Shown in pieces: positions 61,167-64,000 of a stretch of DNA of 64,000 bases. The position numbers and the translations under genes were made by a program. Below the pieces are notes generated by a model. That model did not search any database and was not told where the DNA came from. It saw nothing but the letters and a program-made list of their open reading frames with translations. Each line of letters starts with the position of its first letter. Position 1 is the stretch's first letter. The stretch is from contig NZ_CP050022.2 in NCBI RefSeq assembly GCF_011602485.2, positions 5,352,001 through 5,416,000 on the forward strand, written 5' to 3'. The DNA comes from Bradyrhizobium sp. 1(2017). GTDB lineage: Bacteria; Pseudomonadota; Alphaproteobacteria; Rhizobiales; Xanthobacteraceae.

Positions 61167-61541
61167 ATGATGAGACCCGACGTCTACGCAGCGAACTGTC
61201 CGACGCGCCAGATCCTGGATCGCGTCGGCGACAAATGGGCGGTGCTGATCCTTCTGCTGTTGCGCGAGGAGCCGATGCGCTTCAATCAGTTGCGCCGCAC
61301 GATCGAAGGCATTTCACAGAAGATGCTGAGCCAGGTTCTCAAATCGCTCGAGCGCGACGGCCTGATCAGGCGTCGCGCCATCGCAACCGTGCCTGTCACG
61401 GTGGAATATTCGATCATGCAGCTTGGAGTGACGCTGGCGGCAGCGGTCGATCCCCTGCGCGATTGGGCCGAGGAAAATCTGAAGGACGTGCTCGCCGCCC
61501 AGCGCCGCTACGACGCCCAGCAGAAGGTGGAAGCGGCGTAG
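61167..61541 (+). CDS. HxlR family transcriptional regulator
   Basis: A 124-residue MarR-like winged-helix protein. The opening VYAANCPTRQILDRVGDKWAVLILLLL (C14 region) carries the reactive cysteine found in HxlR/YodB/QorR-type sensors. EEPMRFNQLRRTIEGISQKMLSQVLKSLERDGLIRRR (parts) is the helix-turn-helix and wing. It is divergent from the NAD(P)-binding gene and likely represses it until the cysteine is modified. ATG 61167 and 61170 are adjacent. Confidence 0.88.
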   Translation: MMRPDVYAANCPTRQILDRVGDKWAVLILLLLREEPMRFNQLRRTIEGISQKMLSQVLKSLERDGLIRRRAIATVPVTVEYSIMQLGVTLAAAVDPLRDWAEENLKDVLAAQRRYDAQQKVEAA

Positions 61542-61563
61542 GGGCATCGTTCGCAACGCGCGA

Positions 61564-61977
61564 CTACGCCTGTCCGGCCTTCGCCAGTTCGACCTCGACG
61601 CGCAGCTCGATCTCGGAGAGCACGGCATCGAGACCAGGATCGCCGGAGGACGATTTCAGGTTCGCCGCCGCATCGCGCAGCCGCATCACCGTCGAGGCGT
61701 CGAGATTACCGGACAGAAGGCCCATCTTGAGATCGTCGAGCACGTCGAGCGCGGTCTTGCCGCGGGCGACCGAGCGCTTGCGGCGCTCGACCAGATCCTC
61801 CTCGACGCCTTGCAGCGCAAGCAGTGCATCGATGTTGGCAGCGGCCTTCGGCGCAGCAGCGCTCCGCGTCTCCTGCGCCGACGAGGTGTCGGGCAGGACG
61901 AAGGTGCCGGAGCCGGTTCGCTTGGCCTGGCTGGCCGGCGCTCCAAGCGTGGTGCCGTTCGGTCCGTAGATGCGCAT
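61564..61977 (-). CDS. fliX: Flagellar assembly regulator FliX
   Basis: A 137-residue protein. MRIYGPNGT starts it (MRIxG is the family mark) and a disordered segment follows. NIDALLALQGVEEDLVERRKRSVARGKTALDVLDDLKMGLLSGNLDASTVMRLRDAAANLKSS (parts) and the end PGLDAVLSEIELRVEVELAK are typical FliX. In Caulobacter FliX couples early basal-body assembly to FlbD activity at ftr enhancers. It is divergent from flgI; the gap holds a CtrA-like and an ftr-like site. Confidence 0.9.
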   Translation of the reverse strand: MRIYGPNGTTLGAPASQAKRTGSGTFVLPDTSSAQETRSAAAPKAAANIDALLALQGVEEDLVERRKRSVARGKTALDVLDDLKMGLLSGNLDASTVMRLRDAAANLKSSSGDPGLDAVLSEIELRVEVELAKAGQA

Positions 61978-62022
61978 CGCAGCAATCCGGGTGATCGATG
62001 CCTCACCTTCGCCGCTTTATGG

Positions 62023-62037
62023 TTAACGGGGCGTAAA
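62023..62037. promoter_or_regulatory. CtrA-like site between fliX and flgI
   Basis: TTAA-CGGGGCG-TAAA (with GGTTAACGG at its left) is one base off TTAA-N7-TTAA. It lies 46 bp upstream of fliX and directly next to the ftr-like dyad at 62043, the same arrangement as in the flgB-fliO gap. Confidence 0.5.
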
Positions 62038-62042
62038 CAGCC

Positions 62043-62057
62043 CGGCAAAAACTGCCG
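62043..62057. promoter_or_regulatory. ftr-like FlbD site between fliX and flgI
   Basis: CGGCA-AAAAC-TGCCG is a perfect 5-bp inverted repeat with a 5-bp spacer. It is about 100 bp upstream of the sigma-54 -24 box at 62157, the usual enhancer distance for Caulobacter ftr elements. Confidence 0.65.
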
Positions 62058-62156
62058 ACAGGCGGCAGTTTCGCTCCTCAGGGCGAACGCCCGCTGACAC
62101 CAGTCGAAACAGATTTATTCAACCTATTCAGCCACCTACCCTTGCTGCCCTGGGTT

Positions 62157-62170
62157 GGCACAGCGCTCGC
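62157..62170 (+). promoter_or_regulatory. Sigma-54 promoter of flgI-flgJ
   Basis: GTTGGCACAGCGCTCGCA contains GG-CACAGCGCTC-GC, with GG and GC ten bases apart and a TGGCAC -24 box. Transcription should start near 62182, about 79 bp before the flgI ATG. Confidence 0.65.
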
Positions 62171-62260
62171 AAGGAAAGCGCCGGACCAGCTCGTCATGGG
62201 AGTGTCGCAGCCGGTCCTTCGATTTGAGGAGCCCTTTCGGGTACCCTTGGGGAGCAGAGG

Positions 62261-63385
62261 ATGCCAGGCGTTCGTTGGGTGAGGATTGTTGGGGTGGCCT
62301 GCGCTGCGCTGTCAGCGCTGGCGCTCTCGGTCACGTCAGCGGCTGCGACCTCGCGCATCAAGGATCTCGCCAACATCGAGGGCGTGCGGCAGAACCAGCT
62401 CATCGGCTACGGCCTCGTCGTCGGCCTCAACGGCACCGGCGATACGCTCAACAACATCCCCTTCACCAAGCAGTCGCTGCAAGCGATGCTCGAGCGCATG
62501 GGCGTCAACATCCGCGGCGCCACCATCCGCACCGGCAACGTCGCCGCCGTGATGGTCACCGGCAACCTGCCGGCCTTCGCCACCCAAGGCACGCGCATGG
62601 ACGTCACCGTCTCCGCGCTCGGCGACGCCAAGAACCTCCAGGGCGGGACCCTGCTCGTGACCCCCCTGCTCGGCGCCGACGGCAACGTCTATGCGGTCGC
62701 CCAGGGCTCGCTCGCAATTTCGGGTTTCCAGGCCGAGGGCGAAGCGGCGAAAATCGTCCGAGGCGTCCCGACCGTGGGCCGCATTGCCAACGGCGCCATC
62801 ATCGAGCGCGAGATCGAGTTCGCGCTCAACCGCCTGCCGAATGTGCGCCTGGCGCTGCGCAATGCCGACTTCACCACCGCCAAGCGCATCGCTGCCGCCG
62901 TCAACGACTATCTCGGCGTCAAGACCGCCGAGCCGATCGATCCCTCGACGGTGCAGCTGTCGATCCCGCCGGAGTTCAAGGGCAACGTCGTCGCCTTTCT
63001 CACCGAGATCGAGCAGCTCCAGGTCGATCCCGATCTCGCCGCCAAGATCATCATCGACGAACGGAGCGGCATCATCGTGATGGGCCGCGACGTCCGCGTC
63101 GCCACCGTCGCGGTCGCGCAGGGCAATCTCACCGTCACGATCTCCGAGAGCCCCCAGGTGAGCCAGCCCAATCCGTTGTCGCGGGGCCGGACCGTGGTCG
63201 CACCGCGCAGCAGCGTCACCGTCACCGAGGACGGCAAGAAGCTGGCGGTCGTCAAGGACGGCGTGTCGCTCCAACAGCTCGTCGACGGCCTCAACGGCCT
63301 CGGCATCGGTCCGCGCGACATGATCAGCATCCTCCAGGCGATCAAGGCCGCCGGTGCGATCGAAGCCGACATCGAGGTGATGTGA
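62261..63385 (+). CDS. flgI: Flagellar P-ring protein FlgI
   Basis: A 374-residue periplasmic protein with a signal peptide (GVACAALSALALSVTSAAA). SRIKDLANIEGVRQNQLIGYGLVVGLNGTGD (parts), GNVAAVMVTGNLPAFATQGTRMDVTVSALGDAKNLQGGTLLVTPL (parts) and IDERSGIIVMGRDVRVATVAVAQGNLTV (parts) leave no doubt. It forms the P ring around the rod. It overlaps the next start by one base, after a sigma-54 promoter and a leader. Confidence 0.96.
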   Translation: MPGVRWVRIVGVACAALSALALSVTSAAATSRIKDLANIEGVRQNQLIGYGLVVGLNGTGDTLNNIPFTKQSLQAMLERMGVNIRGATIRTGNVAAVMVTGNLPAFATQGTRMDVTVSALGDAKNLQGGTLLVTPLLGADGNVYAVAQGSLAISGFQAEGEAAKIVRGVPTVGRIANGAIIEREIEFALNRLPNVRLALRNADFTTAKRIAAAVNDYLGVKTAEPIDPSTVQLSIPPEFKGNVVAFLTEIEQLQVDPDLAAKIIIDERSGIIVMGRDVRVATVAVAQGNLTVTISESPQVSQPNPLSRGRTVVAPRSSVTVTEDGKKLAVVKDGVSLQQLVDGLNGLGIGPRDMISILQAIKAAGAIEADIEVM

Positions 63386-63753
63386 TGCAGACCAATGCGA
63401 TCAACACTCCGCGCCTCGCCACCTCCTCGGCCTTCTCGGTCGAGAGCCGCAACGGCCGGCCGGACTTCGATCTCGCCGCCGCGTTGCAAAAGGTCTCGCC
63501 GCAGCAGCAGACCAAGGCGCAGAAGACCGCCACCGACTTCGAGGCGATGTTCCTCAACAGCATGTTCTCGCAGATGACCTCCGGCCTGAAGGGCGAAGGC
63601 CCGTTCGGCGACACGCCCGGCACCGGCGTGTGGCGCTCGATGCTGACCGAGCAATATTCCAAGAACTTCGCCAAGGCCGGCGGCGTCGGCGTCGCCACCG
63701 AAGTCTACCGCACCCTGATCATGCAGCAGGCGAAAACGATCCGCACGGCATAA
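63385..63753 (+). CDS. flgJ: Flagellar rod-binding protein (FlgJ N-terminal type)
   Basis: A 122-residue protein holding only the rod-binding part of FlgJ: KTATDFEAMFLNSMFSQMTSGLKGEGPFGDTPGTGVWRSMLTEQYSKNFAKAGGVGVA (parts). The muramidase domain of enteric FlgJ is absent, as is normal in alphaproteobacteria, so another hydrolase must open the peptidoglycan. ATG overlaps the flgI stop. Confidence 0.88.
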   Translation: MQTNAINTPRLATSSAFSVESRNGRPDFDLAAALQKVSPQQQTKAQKTATDFEAMFLNSMFSQMTSGLKGEGPFGDTPGTGVWRSMLTEQYSKNFAKAGGVGVATEVYRTLIMQQAKTIRTA

Positions 63754-63764
63754 GGTCAAACGAG

Positions 63765-64000
63765 ATGAATCATTCCAACCTCTCACGTCAGCCGATGCAA
63801 GCGCAGCGCCCGAACACCGCGCCCGGTAGCGCCGAGGCGCGCAAGCTCGCCGAGGACCTGATGGATGCGATGAGCGCCCTGCTCGGGCTGATCGAGCGCG
63901 AGACCGAGCTCGTTCGCGCCGGCAAGGTCCGCGACGCCATGATGCTCGAGGGCAGGAAGCAGGAGCTGTCGCGCAACTATGTCGGCGCCGTCAGCCAGCT
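63765..64000 (+). CDS. FlgN-like flagellar chaperone, partial (3' end outside window)
   Basis: An ATG at 63765 opens a frame that runs off the window after 78 codons without a stop: MNHSNLSRQPMQAQRPNTAP, then a helix LAEDLMDAMSALLGLIERETELVRAG, ending RDAMMLEGRKQELSRNYVGAVSQ. The helical pattern LLxLIExETELVRxG is that of FlgN-type export chaperones. CGAG precedes the ATG and 11 bp separate it from flgJ. The assignment is from the visible half only. Confidence 0.65.
   Translation, partial: MNHSNLSRQPMQAQRPNTAPGSAEARKLAEDLMDAMSALLGLIERETELVRAGKVRDAMMLEGRKQELSRNYVGAVSQ

Overview
The window looks like a chromosome segment of a Bradyrhizobium-type alphaproteobacterium. Base composition is very GC-rich. 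The flagellar genes follow the Caulobacter/Bradyrhizobium plan: flgBC-fliEQR-flhB followed by cckA, a fliX gene, a FlgJ with only the rod-binding part, MotE and DUF6468. Many small exported proteins also resemble those usual in that genus. No tRNA, rRNA, CRISPR array, transposase or phage gene was seen.

Left part (1-12.4 kb): accessory and housekeeping genes. These include a DUF2798 fragment, small Bradyrhizobium-type proteins, two related exported DPWGG proteins, a small lipoprotein gene broken by an in-frame stop at the expected lipid-anchor cysteine, a PaaI-like thioesterase, an HdeA-like protein, a PilZ protein, a PQQ dehydrogenase, a split YeeE/YedE transporter, a GNAT enzyme, a FrnE/DsbA-like oxidoreductase, a TesB-like thioesterase and two tandem XRE-MmyB regulators with a palindromic operator.

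Amide region (12.4-24.1 kb): a minus-strand operon of about 9.5 kb encodes amidase, formamidase/acetamidase, a five-gene UrtABCDE-like ABC importer, an SDR and a second amidase. Its leader of about 260 nt carries a promoter, a dyad at the start site and a strong intrinsic terminator. Divergent to it lie amiC (cytoplasmic amide sensor) and amiR (ANTAR antiterminator). This is the classic layout for amide-induced antitermination, here controlling both uptake and hydrolysis.

Middle (24.1-38.7 kb): a two-gene membrane unit behind a copy of the XRE-MmyB operator; a SET-domain lysine methyltransferase near a lysine-rich DUF6321 protein; a TetR regulator with a carotenoid oxygenase and a membrane-protein operon whose promoters share the same 72-bp two-operator architecture; class I fumarase; ICMT-like, GST, lectin-like and Tim44-like genes.

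Right part (39-64 kb): the flagellar cluster. It holds cckA, flhB, fliR, fliQ, fliE, flgC and flgB (minus); fliO and fliP (plus); a large periplasmic TPR protein, motE, DUF6468, fliM and fliL (minus); flgF, flgG, flgA and flgH (plus); then mhpD-like, dksA and NAD(P)-binding/HxlR genes; then fliX, flgI, flgJ and a flgN-like start. The three divergent flagellar intergenic regions each carry a GGTTAACGG CtrA-type element beside an ftr-like FlbD palindrome. All three plus-strand operons also have a sigma-54 -24/-12 match.

Intergenic gaps hold several families of palindromic repeats (CGTCATTGCGAG elements and other hairpins).
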